DNA of 64,000 nucleotides, taken from assembly GCA_947625205.1 (NCBI GenBank), contig CANQNN010000013.1:1-64000 (forward strand), in the 5' to 3' direction. A program made the translations under genes and the position numbers. Shown piece by piece: positions 28,662 to 37,298 of the stretch (within the stretch, counting starts at the first letter, position 1; each line of letters starts with the position of its first letter). The notes beneath the pieces were generated by a model. It did not search any database. It was not told the DNA's origin and saw only the letters and a program-made list of their open reading frames with translations. Origin of the DNA: an uncultured Lachnospiraceae bacterium (GTDB lineage Bacteria > Bacillota > Clostridia > Lachnospirales > Lachnospiraceae).

Positions 28662-28864
28662 GAACCTTCCCCCTGTTTCTTTAAAAATTGATCCAGCATA
28701 TAATTGATCTGAAATTCCTCTTCTATAATATCATACAGTATATCCTCCAGCTGCAGCAGAGCATCCAGCGTTTCCGCCCCGTCTGCCGCCTCATTAAGTC
28801 CTGCGCGAAAAGCGCTGTAAGCTTCCCGTTCCTTCGCTATCATGCTGTTATCCGTTTCCATCAT
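28658..28864 (-). CDS. Small hypothetical protein, possible flagellar chaperone-like (FliT-type)
   Basis: ORF extends to 28999, but MMETDNS at 28864 is the more plausible start; the upstream part contains a 32-bp palindrome. 4-nt overlap with the GT8 gene. Confidence 0.45.
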   Translation of the reverse strand: MMETDNSMIAKEREAYSAFRAGLNEAADGAETLDALLQLEDILYDIIEEEFQINYMLDQFLKKQGEGS

Positions 28865-28943
28865 ATGAATCCTCTGTTTGGGAGTGTTTATGCCGGACAA
28901 AACACGTATCCCTGATCCGCACTGATCATAAACCTCCTGAAAC

Positions 28944-28975
28944 ACTGATACCACCGTATATACGGTGGTATCAGT
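28944..28975. repeat. Perfect 32-bp palindrome
   Basis: actgataccaccgtat|atacggtggtatcagt. Confidence 0.95.
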
Positions 28976-29026
28976 TATGACACATGTTACCTCTGACATA
29001 TATCCGATGTCAAATATCTGTAACGA

Positions 29027-29509
29027 CTATTTCTTATTGTCATAGAACTGCGGCGACACATAGTTTAAGTTATTCATATTGTTATAATAGTTTCTCGCCG
29101 CCCTGTTCTTGGACGCGCCCTGTCCGATCGCCTGACGCTTCTTCTTAAACTGGTTTTCCGCCAGCATCTTATTGCGCATATTTCCCGCATTGACCGTCAC
29201 GACTTTGTCGGTGATCTGCTGGATCTGCTCTTGCATACGGCGGATCTCTTCCCGATACCGTTCCTTGTTGCCGATCAGCTCCTCGCGGAATCTGTCGTAC
29301 ACGGACTCAAACCCCTGATCCAGACGCTCCAGCTGTTCCACATAGCTGCTCTGTTTATCGATCGCCGCATCAAAAGCATCCATGTCGAACTCCTCCTGTT
29401 TCAAGAGCTCTTCCTGAACGCCGTTCTGCGCGATCATTTTGTCGAGCAGACTGTTCTTCTTTTCCAGGCTCTGCAGCAAGATCTGCGCTCCGCTCTGTTC
29501 CATACTCAT
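29027..29509 (-). CDS. Coiled-coil flagellar protein, FlgN/FliT-like
   Basis: LLQSLEKKNSLLDKMIAQNGVQEELL...coiled-coil; lies directly downstream of fliS in the operon. Confidence 0.5.
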   Translation of the reverse strand: MSMEQSGAQILLQSLEKKNSLLDKMIAQNGVQEELLKQEEFDMDAFDAAIDKQSSYVEQLERLDQGFESVYDRFREELIGNKERYREEIRRMQEQIQQITDKVVTVNAGNMRNKMLAENQFKKKRQAIGQGASKNRAARNYYNNMNNLNYVSPQFYDNKK

Positions 29510-29515
29510 ACCTCT

Positions 29516-29893
29516 CTATGCCTTATTGCAGCGCTTCATGACTTCCTTCCAGGTATCCCGAAGACTGCGCATATGCGTGTTCACTTCTTCCAGGATCTCT
29601 TTGTCCTTGTTGACATTCGCTTCAAACAGCCGTTTCAACACATAGACATAGATCCTGTCGAAATCTTCCGCCACTGCGTACTTGCGATCCAGCGTGTTGC
29701 GGAATTCCTCGATGATGCGCTGCGTCTTCATAATATTCGTATGCGCCTTCTCCATATCCTTCTGGTCGATCGCCATAATAGCGATATTACAGAATTTAAT
29801 GGCCCCTTCGTACAGCATCAGCGTTATCTCCGCCGGTGAAGCTGTCATGATCTTGTTGATCTGATACTGTTCATAAGGATTCTGTACAGGCAT
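29516..29893 (-). CDS. fliS: Flagellar export chaperone FliS
   Basis: NPYEQYQINKIMTASPAEITLMLYEGAIKFCNIA; between fliD and downstream flagellar genes. Confidence 0.95.
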   Translation of the reverse strand: MPVQNPYEQYQINKIMTASPAEITLMLYEGAIKFCNIAIMAIDQKDMEKAHTNIMKTQRIIEEFRNTLDRKYAVAEDFDRIYVYVLKRLFEANVNKDKEILEEVNTHMRSLRDTWKEVMKRCNKA

Positions 29894-29963
29894 AAGTTTG
29901 TTCCTCCTTGAGCGTACTTACTGATGCGCCTATCATTACCGTCCTGCCGGTTCAACCGTCCGA

Positions 29964-32165
29964 TCAGCTGCCGCCGAGCATATTCCCCAATGCGCCGCTC
30001 TTGGACTGTAATTTCGCCATAGCTGTCTCCATCTGTGAGAACTTCGAGTACCACTTATCCATCAATGCGTTGAGCTTATCTTCCTCTTTGGCGATCTTCT
30101 CTTTATAGTTGTCATACTCCTTCTGCATCGTCTTGTCGTTGTATACGGTGAAAGCGCTGCTGGTATCTTTGACAGCCTTCATCTTATCCGACAGCGTATT
30201 ATACAGATTATTGGCCAGTCCCGAGAAGAAATTCATCACTGTGTCAGGATCCTCGGATAACATCTTGTGGAGCGTATCCGCTTCCTTCTTTGTATTGGCG
30301 TCGTCGGGATCGCCATCGATATGGTAAGCGCCCTTCTCATTGTCGCCGGCATTCCAATAGCCCAGCGTATTGATGCCGAAATCGGACAGATACATCGTCT
30401 TGCCGTTTACTGTAGCGCCCTGGAGCAGCGCATTCTTCATGGCCTCGGTCACATCGCCAAGTGTGCCATCCCTACGCAGCAGCGAATCCTTGATCTTCTT
30501 CTCCCACTCCTCGATCTCAGAGTCAGCCATCTCGGCCTTTTCCTCTGAAGTAAGGGGATCGTAGCCCTTCGCGGAATCCGCATTATAGAGCGTATCCATC
30601 TCGATGATCAGCTTGTTGTACTCGGTAAAGAAGTTCTTCACCATATCGTACACGCCCTCTACGTCATCGCCGGTGGTAAGCGTTACTGCCTTATCTGTGG
30701 TCGCATAGACGTCGATCGACAGACCGTTGATATTGAAATTATTGTCAGACGAAGTAAAGGTCGCACCGTCCACCTCGATGATGGCATCCTGTCCCTTGAT
30801 CCTGATCGCTGACTTCCTGTCGTCATAATCATGAGAATTGACGATCTTGTCAGCAAGCTCCACCTTCGTATCGAACTCACCCTTGACCTGATTTTCCAGA
30901 TCCGTTGTTCCGGTTACCGTCTCGGTCGATTCGCCGTTCTCATCGACTCCCGATGACACGGTATAATACTTCCGGTTCTTGTCTATGGTCGCTTGGTTGG
31001 CGTCGATCTGCGCCTGCTTATCCTCCGCCGCCTTGACGGCCTTGTATTGGCTGTTCTTCTCGTTGAACTTGGCCTGTGCCTCATCCACGCCGCTCTGCGC
31101 GTCTTCCACCTGCCGCTGCAGCTCTGCCTTCTCTTCCTCGCTCTTGTCCGAGCCCTCCGCATTGGCTTCCTGCAACGCCTTCTGCGCCTCCTCGAGCTTC
31201 GACTTGGCAGCATCCAGATCGGCCTGCAATCCGCCCTCGCGCTGCATGACACCATCCTTCTCCTGTTCCTGACCGTACAGCTCATCGTACAGAGACGCCG
31301 CGCTCTTGTCAGGCTCCGCGTCCTTTACCGCCTTGTAATTCGAGTCTTCCTTCAGCTTATCGAGCTCTTCCTTCAGGGATTCATTCTGTTCCTCAAGGCT
31401 CTCATTTGCCGCCTTCAGAGCAGCCGCACGCTTCGCGACCTCTTCATCGATCACTTTCTGATAGGCGTCCGTATCCGACTTATAGCTCGCCCACTTCTTG
31501 TATTCATCGCTCTGCAGATCCTCTTTGGACAGCAGACCGATTGCTTCCAGAGCGTTCAAGCCCGCTTCATTGTTGGCCGTGATCGAGAAATCTGCCGCCG
31601 CGCCCGTATCCTTGGAGCTGATGAAGAACCTGTGATTTTCATCGTCAAAGCTGGCGTTAAGCCCTGCGTCCTGCAGCTTTTTGACCAGATCGCTGATCTT
31701 CATGTCGCCGTTTATCTTGATACTGGTCTTCTTACCGCCGACCGTCACGTCAAAGCTGGCATCGCCCGAGATACCGAGCTCGCTCAGCTTGGTGGACGAT
31801 TTCACATTCTCCAAGTCTTCACTCAGGTCACGGCCCGTCAGTCTGCCGCCCTGGGCAAGCTGTCTGACCATAACGTTCTGTACGCCGTTGGCCGCGTTGC
31901 TGCCCGGCGTAACGCTGAGTGCATTGGGATCCGATACCTTAGTCGTCTTCTTCATGTAAGAAGCCTGAAAACGCATATTGTCAAGCGTATTCGTATAGAA
32001 ATTATAGATCTTGGTATTCAGAGCCTTCCACGCATCCATCTTCCAGCTTAACTTAGTCTGGTCCTTGACGTATTTGCTCTTCTTGACGCTCTGCGCCGAA
32101 ACCAGTTCGCTGATGATAGCTTCTGTATCCAGCCCGGAATACATACCTGTGATCCTAATTGGCAT
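29964..32165 (-). CDS. fliD: Flagellar filament cap protein FliD with a large coiled-coil insertion
   Basis: MPIRITGMYSGLDTEAIISELVSAQ N-terminus; YDMVKNFFTEYNKLIIEMDTLYNAD and LSDFGINTLGYW C-terminal features. Confidence 0.95.
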   Translation of the reverse strand: MPIRITGMYSGLDTEAIISELVSAQSVKKSKYVKDQTKLSWKMDAWKALNTKIYNFYTNTLDNMRFQASYMKKTTKVSDPNALSVTPGSNAANGVQNVMVRQLAQGGRLTGRDLSEDLENVKSSTKLSELGISGDASFDVTVGGKKTSIKINGDMKISDLVKKLQDAGLNASFDDENHRFFISSKDTGAAADFSITANNEAGLNALEAIGLLSKEDLQSDEYKKWASYKSDTDAYQKVIDEEVAKRAAALKAANESLEEQNESLKEELDKLKEDSNYKAVKDAEPDKSAASLYDELYGQEQEKDGVMQREGGLQADLDAAKSKLEEAQKALQEANAEGSDKSEEEKAELQRQVEDAQSGVDEAQAKFNEKNSQYKAVKAAEDKQAQIDANQATIDKNRKYYTVSSGVDENGESTETVTGTTDLENQVKGEFDTKVELADKIVNSHDYDDRKSAIRIKGQDAIIEVDGATFTSSDNNFNINGLSIDVYATTDKAVTLTTGDDVEGVYDMVKNFFTEYNKLIIEMDTLYNADSAKGYDPLTSEEKAEMADSEIEEWEKKIKDSLLRRDGTLGDVTEAMKNALLQGATVNGKTMYLSDFGINTLGYWNAGDNEKGAYHIDGDPDDANTKKEADTLHKMLSEDPDTVMNFFSGLANNLYNTLSDKMKAVKDTSSAFTVYNDKTMQKEYDNYKEKIAKEEDKLNALMDKWYSKFSQMETAMAKLQSKSGALGNMLGGS

Positions 32166-32189
32166 ATCTGTTACCTCCTGTTATATAAC

Positions 32190-32636
32190 CTAACGTTTTT
32201 CATCCACAAGGATGCCTGCCATCTCCCAGAGCTTTGCTATCATATCAAGCGTTTTCTCCGGCGGAAATTCCTTGATGACTTCCTTCGTATCCTTATCCAT
32301 TATCTTGATCATGATATGGTTAGTCTCCTCATGGATACCGAACATAGCCACTTCATTGCTGTTGTTGATCTTCTTGTTCATCTCTTCGATCATCTTCTTA
32401 AGCTGATCGGGAGTTGCCTGTGAATTCTTAGCTGCCTGCTGCTGCTGACTCGTACTGCCATCGCTGCTGCTCTTCTCATCCTGCGGCTGAGCCTGTGCCA
32501 CAGCTGCGGTCGTCTCGTCAACATTCACTGTCTGTCCATCTTCAGGAACTTCCGTGTTCACTGGTGTTACTGCCTGCGGTTTTACAACCGTCTGTGCCTG
32601 ATAAGTCATAGCACTGCTTAATGGTTCAATTGCCAT
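32190..32636 (-). CDS. flaG: FlaG-family protein
   Basis: Low-complexity N-terminus, then MIEEMNKKINNSNEVAMFGIHEETNHIMIKIMDKDTKEVIKEFPPEKTLDMIAKLWEMAGILVDEKR. Confidence 0.93.
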   Translation of the reverse strand: MAIEPLSSAMTYQAQTVVKPQAVTPVNTEVPEDGQTVNVDETTAAVAQAQPQDEKSSSDGSTSQQQQAAKNSQATPDQLKKMIEEMNKKINNSNEVAMFGIHEETNHIMIKIMDKDTKEVIKEFPPEKTLDMIAKLWEMAGILVDEKR

Positions 32637-32773
32637 CGCCGTTCACCTCCGTGTGATTTTATATATTAGTAGAATCGCCTTATGATAACGCATCGGTCTC
32701 ACCCCTCAGGATAGCGTATCCATCCCGGATCGCCGCATACGGGCAGAGAATCTCCGCGTAATCTTTGCTATAT

Positions 32774-32801
32774 ATATCGGAAAAAAATTAAATATGTTTA
32801 G
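32774..32801 (-). promoter_or_regulatory. Sigma-D/sigma-28-type promoter of flaG-fliD-fliS
   Basis: Minus strand CTAAA-N16-CCGATAT; the -35 overlaps the 3' end of the upstream CgeB-like gene. Confidence 0.85.
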
Positions 32802-33982
32802 TGCTTCGGAAATAAAACCGCAATAATTTTCTCAAGCTGCTTCTCCCAGGTATAGCATTCCTTCACCTTGCGGTATCCGTTCACCGCTATCCGTATCCGC
32901 TTATCTTCGTGCTTCAGATAATAATCTGCCTTGTCTACAAGCTCTTCCGGCGTCTTATAGGTCACGATCTCCTTGTCCTCCACGAACAACTCCGGTATCT
33001 CCCCCTGCCAGTTAGACAGTACGAAACCGCCCACGCCCATCACCGCAAATATCCTCTCTGGCACACCGCTCAAAATACTGCGCAGAGTAATATTGAGGTT
33101 GATCCTGCTGGAGTAAAAGACCTTCAGGGCGCCGTCCATAGCGGATACTCCCGGGAATCTCTTTACGCCCGCCGGAAGCTTTTCCGTTTCCCACGTATAC
33201 ACACGGATGTCAAAATGCTGCGCCAGAAGCTCCATCAAAAGCGTTCGCTCCACATTAGTCATCTTCCGTGCAATATAGGTAGTCTGAAAGAAATAATCGT
33301 CCGGCATGATGCAGGGAAACCGAAAGATACTCGGACAGTCTACGCGCATCGCTTCAAGCAGTTCTTCCGAAACGTGCAGTCTGTTCTGACCGTCCCACAC
33401 AAACGCCGCCCGCTCCATGATGTCGGTAATGCCATCGCGCACCGGCATCGACAGGCTTTCTATCGCATGATCATACAGATTATTGGTATACATGCTTCCC
33501 ACGAAGGACATATCGCAGCCGTATTGTCTGATCTCTTCATCCGTGATCACCAGCTGTCCGCTCCATGTCGTATCCGTCGCCAGCGGAAGATGATAAGCGT
33601 TGCTCTGCCCCATTTTTTTCTTTAATTCATATTCCCTGTAATCAAAATAAAAAATGTAGCAGTTATCGTAATCCGCCTCCGGCACCCAGGCCGGATAGCT
33701 GGGAGAATCCATACACCAGGTAGCATACTTGATCTCCAGACGCTTTGCCGCCCGTGCTACTTCCTTGGTAAAGACATTGGATAGAATAAAATCGGGCCGC
33801 AGCTTCTTTAGATATAATTCTACCGCCTCTTCCTCTTCCGCATTGTTCTCTATTTCTTCCATAGGCTTTTCATACATTTCAACTTCATGGCCCATGCGCG
33901 CCAGTGCAAAAATAAGCCCGCTCATCTGTTGCTGCTCACTTGCCACAAACAGAACCTTCATTCCTGTACCCTCCATCCGCAA
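32798..33982 (-). CDS. CgeB/DUF3880-like glycosyltransferase
   Basis: MKVLFVASEQQQMSGLIFALARMGHEVEMYEKP...DMSFVGSMYTNNLYDHAIE...SRINLNITLRSILSGVPERIFAVMGVGGFVLSNWQ. Confidence 0.82.
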   Translation of the reverse strand: MRMEGTGMKVLFVASEQQQMSGLIFALARMGHEVEMYEKPMEEIENNAEEEEAVELYLKKLRPDFILSNVFTKEVARAAKRLEIKYATWCMDSPSYPAWVPEADYDNCYIFYFDYREYELKKKMGQSNAYHLPLATDTTWSGQLVITDEEIRQYGCDMSFVGSMYTNNLYDHAIESLSMPVRDGITDIMERAAFVWDGQNRLHVSEELLEAMRVDCPSIFRFPCIMPDDYFFQTTYIARKMTNVERTLLMELLAQHFDIRVYTWETEKLPAGVKRFPGVSAMDGALKVFYSSRINLNITLRSILSGVPERIFAVMGVGGFVLSNWQGEIPELFVEDKEIVTYKTPEELVDKADYYLKHEDKRIRIAVNGYRKVKECYTWEKQLEKIIAVLFPKH

Positions 33983-33983
33983 A

Positions 33984-35207
33984 TCATGACCCGGATCGCA
34001 CTGTATCCAATATTTTCTTAAGCTGGTGTTCGTAAGTGTAGCACCGCTTTATTTTCTGATAGCCATTGAGAGCGATCCGCGCCCGCTCATCCTCATGCTT
34101 CAAATAGTGATCCGCTTTATCGACCAACTCCTCCGGCGTCCTGTATGTCACGATCTCCTTATCCTCCACGAACAGCTCCGGGATCTCCTCCTGCCAGTTG
34201 GACAGCATGAAACCGCCCACGCTCATCACATCGAACACCCTCGCCGGCACACCGCTTAAGATACTGCGCAGCGTGATGTTCAGATTGATCCTGCTGGAGC
34301 GGAAGACCTTCAATGCCTCGACACCGGCATCCACCTCCGGGAAGCTTCTGACACCTTCAGGCACTTTTTCCGTACTCCGTGTATATAAATGAATATCGTA
34401 TCGCTCAGACAGCATCTCCACAAGCAGGGTCCGCTCCACATTAGTAAGCTTTCTTCCCATCAGAAAAGTCTGCAGGAAATACCCCGCTGACATACGGTAG
34501 GGTTCATCGAATATACCCGGGCATCGTTTCCATACTTCGTTTACAAGGTCTGAGGGCATCGCCAGCCTGTCCTGTCCGTCCCACACAAAAGCTGCCTGCT
34601 CGATCAAGCCTGTAAAAATATCCTGATAGGCAGCCGGGAATTCCGTAATGATCGAATCGTACAGATTTTTGGTATACATACTGCCCACAAAAGACATATC
34701 GCAGCCATATGCTTCTGCCTCTTCATCCGTAACGGTTATCCGGTCTCCCCATGCGATATCTCCACCCAGCGGCTGGTGGTATACATTGCTGTGGCCCTGA
34801 TGCTTTTTCAGTTCGTATTCCTTATAGTCAAAATAAAACAGATAACAGTGGTCGCTGTCCGCCTCCTCATACCACGAAGCATAAGCGGGAGAATCCATAT
34901 TCCATACCACATACTTGACGCCGGCATGTCCGGTAGCGCCGGCGGCCTCCCGGGAAAACAGATTGGACAGCACAATGTCTACTTTATTTTTCTTCAGGAA
35001 GCTTTCCAGTCTCTCTATGTCATCGTCGGTCATATCTTCCACTTTTACCTGGTATATAGCGATCTCATATCCCATTCTGTCAAGCGCCATTACAATGCCC
35101 GGACAATGCTGCAGTTTACTCCCTATGTACAATATCCGCATCCGATTCTTTCCTCGCTTTACTTTACTCACTTTTTTTATTATACTATCTTTATATTGTC
35201 TTTCCAA
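33984..35207 (-). CDS. CgeB/DUF3880-like glycosyltransferase (tandem paralog)
   Basis: Same layout as 32798..33982 (DMSFVGSMYTKNLYDSIITE...INLNITLRSILSGVPARVFDVMSVGGFMLSNWQ). The tool start is upstream; MRILYIGSKLQ is a likely internal start. Confidence 0.82.
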   Translation of the reverse strand: MERQYKDSIIKKVSKVKRGKNRMRILYIGSKLQHCPGIVMALDRMGYEIAIYQVKVEDMTDDDIERLESFLKKNKVDIVLSNLFSREAAGATGHAGVKYVVWNMDSPAYASWYEEADSDHCYLFYFDYKEYELKKHQGHSNVYHQPLGGDIAWGDRITVTDEEAEAYGCDMSFVGSMYTKNLYDSIITEFPAAYQDIFTGLIEQAAFVWDGQDRLAMPSDLVNEVWKRCPGIFDEPYRMSAGYFLQTFLMGRKLTNVERTLLVEMLSERYDIHLYTRSTEKVPEGVRSFPEVDAGVEALKVFRSSRINLNITLRSILSGVPARVFDVMSVGGFMLSNWQEEIPELFVEDKEIVTYRTPEELVDKADHYLKHEDERARIALNGYQKIKRCYTYEHQLKKILDTVRSGS

Positions 35208-35250
35208 GATTTTTGGACGAAAAATATACTCCCACGTGGGTGAAAATACT

Positions 35251-36528
35251 ATGGAGATCTTACTCTACCGCTACAACAGCATATGCGAGCCCGATATCAT
35301 ACAGGTTTTTACCGATTTCGGCATTACGGTCCACACGGAAGAGGCGGAGATGACGGATAAGCACGTCACGCCGAAGCAGTGCGCCTTTCTCATAACCAAA
35401 TGGCTGACGGAACATCCCATCGCTTTTGTGTTCAGCGTCAATTTCTACCCGGCGATCTCCTATACGTGCAATCGCTTCAAGGTGCCCTACGTCTGCTGGA
35501 GCGTGGATTCTCCCGTGCCGGAGCTTTTTTCCAATGCGCTGAAAAACGAATGGAACAGAGTTTTTCTGTTCGACAGGGCGCAGTATGACTTCTTTGCTCC
35601 TGTAAACCCGGAACATATCTTCTATCTGCCTCTTGGCACCAATGTAAAGCGGTGGGAGGACGTGATACTGAACATGACAGAGGAGGATTATGTGAAATAC
35701 GGCGCTGATGTGAGCTTCGTCGGATCGCTTTATACCGAGAAATGCAGGTTTGACAGGCTGCCGCGTACCGGGCGCTGCAAAACCGCAGGGACGTCGGAGC
35801 AGCCTGTACGGGCAGGCGATCCGGCGGACGGGTCCACATCGCCCACCGCATGTCTGAGCGCTTACACGCAGGGCTTCGTGGACGGACTGATCGAAGCGCA
35901 GCTTAAGGTGTACGGTTACAATTTTATTTACGATGTTCTGGATGACCGCGTTATACGGGAGATCGCCGATGCAGATCCCGATTTCTACAGGGGCGGCGAT
36001 ACTTACGCGGACACTGACCGCTATCTTGTGGCGCATCAGTATATCGGCATGAAGCTTGCCTCTGTAGAACGCATTAGAACGCTGCTTCATCTGGCGGAGC
36101 ATTTTCAGGTCGTTCTCTACACGCGCAGCAACCCTTCCATACTGAGACAGGCGGGCGTGGATGTGCGCGGCGGTGCAGACACGCTGACCGAGATGCCGAA
36201 GATCTTTCAATCCAGCAAGGTCAATCTGAATATGACAATGCGCCCGATCGAGACGGGGCTTTCCCTTCGCGTCTGGGATGTCCTCGGCTGCGGCGGTTTC
36301 CTTATCACAAACTATCAGTCGGAGATCCCCGGATATTTTGAAATCGGAAAGGATCTGGAGACTTATGAATCCGCATCGGAGCTGGACGAGAAAATACAAT
36401 ACTATTTGACGCACGAGAACGAGCGCGTGGAGATCGCAATAAACGGCTACGAGAAAACCGCACAGCACCACACGTATGAAAGAAGGATCGCACAGATGAT
36501 AAAAGTCCTGAACGATCTTGCAAAATAA
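35251..36528 (+). CDS. CgeB/DUF3880-like glycosyltransferase
   Basis: In-frame ATG at 35251 within ORF 34915..36528; MEILLYRYNSICEPDIIQVFTDFG...DVSFVGSLYTEKCRFD...LRVWDVLGCGGFLITNYQ. The upstream part overlaps 33984..35207 antisense and is probably not coding. Confidence 0.8.
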   Translation: MEILLYRYNSICEPDIIQVFTDFGITVHTEEAEMTDKHVTPKQCAFLITKWLTEHPIAFVFSVNFYPAISYTCNRFKVPYVCWSVDSPVPELFSNALKNEWNRVFLFDRAQYDFFAPVNPEHIFYLPLGTNVKRWEDVILNMTEEDYVKYGADVSFVGSLYTEKCRFDRLPRTGRCKTAGTSEQPVRAGDPADGSTSPTACLSAYTQGFVDGLIEAQLKVYGYNFIYDVLDDRVIREIADADPDFYRGGDTYADTDRYLVAHQYIGMKLASVERIRTLLHLAEHFQVVLYTRSNPSILRQAGVDVRGGADTLTEMPKIFQSSKVNLNMTMRPIETGLSLRVWDVLGCGGFLITNYQSEIPGYFEIGKDLETYESASELDEKIQYYLTHENERVEIAINGYEKTAQHHTYERRIAQMIKVLNDLAK

Positions 36529-36533
36529 TAAGA

Positions 36534-36575
36534 AAAAGGACTGCACGCCCACATCTGCGGCAAAACAGTCCTTTT
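36534..36575. terminator. Hairpin terminator between convergent CgeB-like gene and csrA
   Basis: aaaaggactg / cagtcctttt 10-bp stem in the 73-bp convergent gap; AT-rich on both sides. Confidence 0.7.
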
Positions 36576-36601
36576 ATTTTGTATGAGTCCTTTTAGTCCT
36601 T

Positions 36602-36820
36602 TTAACCCAGCAGCCCCTTCAATGCTTCCATACCGTCCACATTGACTGCCTCCTTGTTGGCATCCTGGATCTGAACATACACTTCCTTGCGATATACAGG
36701 TACTTCTCTCGGTGCGCTGATGCCCAGCTTAACCTGTTCGCCTTTGATCTCTAACACCGTGACTTCAACGTTATTGTTGATCACGAGCGCTTCATTCTTT
36801 TTTCTGGATAAAGCTAACAT
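36602..36820 (-). CDS. csrA: Carbon storage regulator CsrA
   Basis: MLALSRKKNEALVINNNVEVTVLEIKGEQVKLGISAPREVPVYRKEVY. Confidence 0.97.
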   Translation of the reverse strand: MLALSRKKNEALVINNNVEVTVLEIKGEQVKLGISAPREVPVYRKEVYVQIQDANKEAVNVDGMEALKGLLG

Positions 36821-37276
36821 CTACTCACCTGCTTTCTTATTATTTAATATATCATAGATCGGGAACTTCACCGGATACCCTTCATCCTCAACAATGATCT
36901 GAACCGCCTTCTTCTGCGCCGCATTGATGACAAGAGGCCCCTTAAGATTCACGGACATCTTTGTAAGATCCTTGGGAACAGTAACAGTAACCAGTACGAG
37001 CAGTTCATCGGGCACGATCTCACCGATCACTTTAAGGAGCTCATCGTCTACCTCCGGATTATAGTCCGGACAGACGATCAGCGGATCCATGACCGGCATG
37101 GCAAACGCAGGTTCTTGCAGAGACTGCAGCCAATGAATAGAATCCGTCCCTTTCTCCTCGTCATGTACCAGCGTAAAGTCCGTCAGATCCGGAAAACCGA
37201 TGATGCCCTTCGGGAAATGTATGATCTTATCATCATCGATCATAATTGTGCCAAATACTTTTGTGGTGATCTCCAT
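36821..37276 (-). CDS. fliW: Flagellar assembly factor FliW
   Basis: TKVFGTIMIDDDKIIHFPKGIIGFPDLTDFTLV...IVCPDYNPEVDDELL. Confidence 0.95.
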   Translation of the reverse strand: MEITTKVFGTIMIDDDKIIHFPKGIIGFPDLTDFTLVHDEEKGTDSIHWLQSLQEPAFAMPVMDPLIVCPDYNPEVDDELLKVIGEIVPDELLVLVTVTVPKDLTKMSVNLKGPLVINAAQKKAVQIIVEDEGYPVKFPIYDILNNKKAGE

Positions 37277-37298
37277 ATCTGTACCGCCTTTCTCTTCT

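Noticed and set aside
30993-32051. 352-aa plus-strand ORF
   Set aside because: Antisense shadow of the low-complexity coiled-coil part of fliD.
34915-35250. N-terminal extension of ORF 34915..36528
   Set aside because: Overlaps the 5' part of 33984..35207 antisense; the CgeB-like homology starts at the ATG at 35251.
35260-36552. 430-aa minus-strand ORF
   Set aside because: Antisense to the clear CgeB-like gene 35251..36528; no family features and atypical composition.
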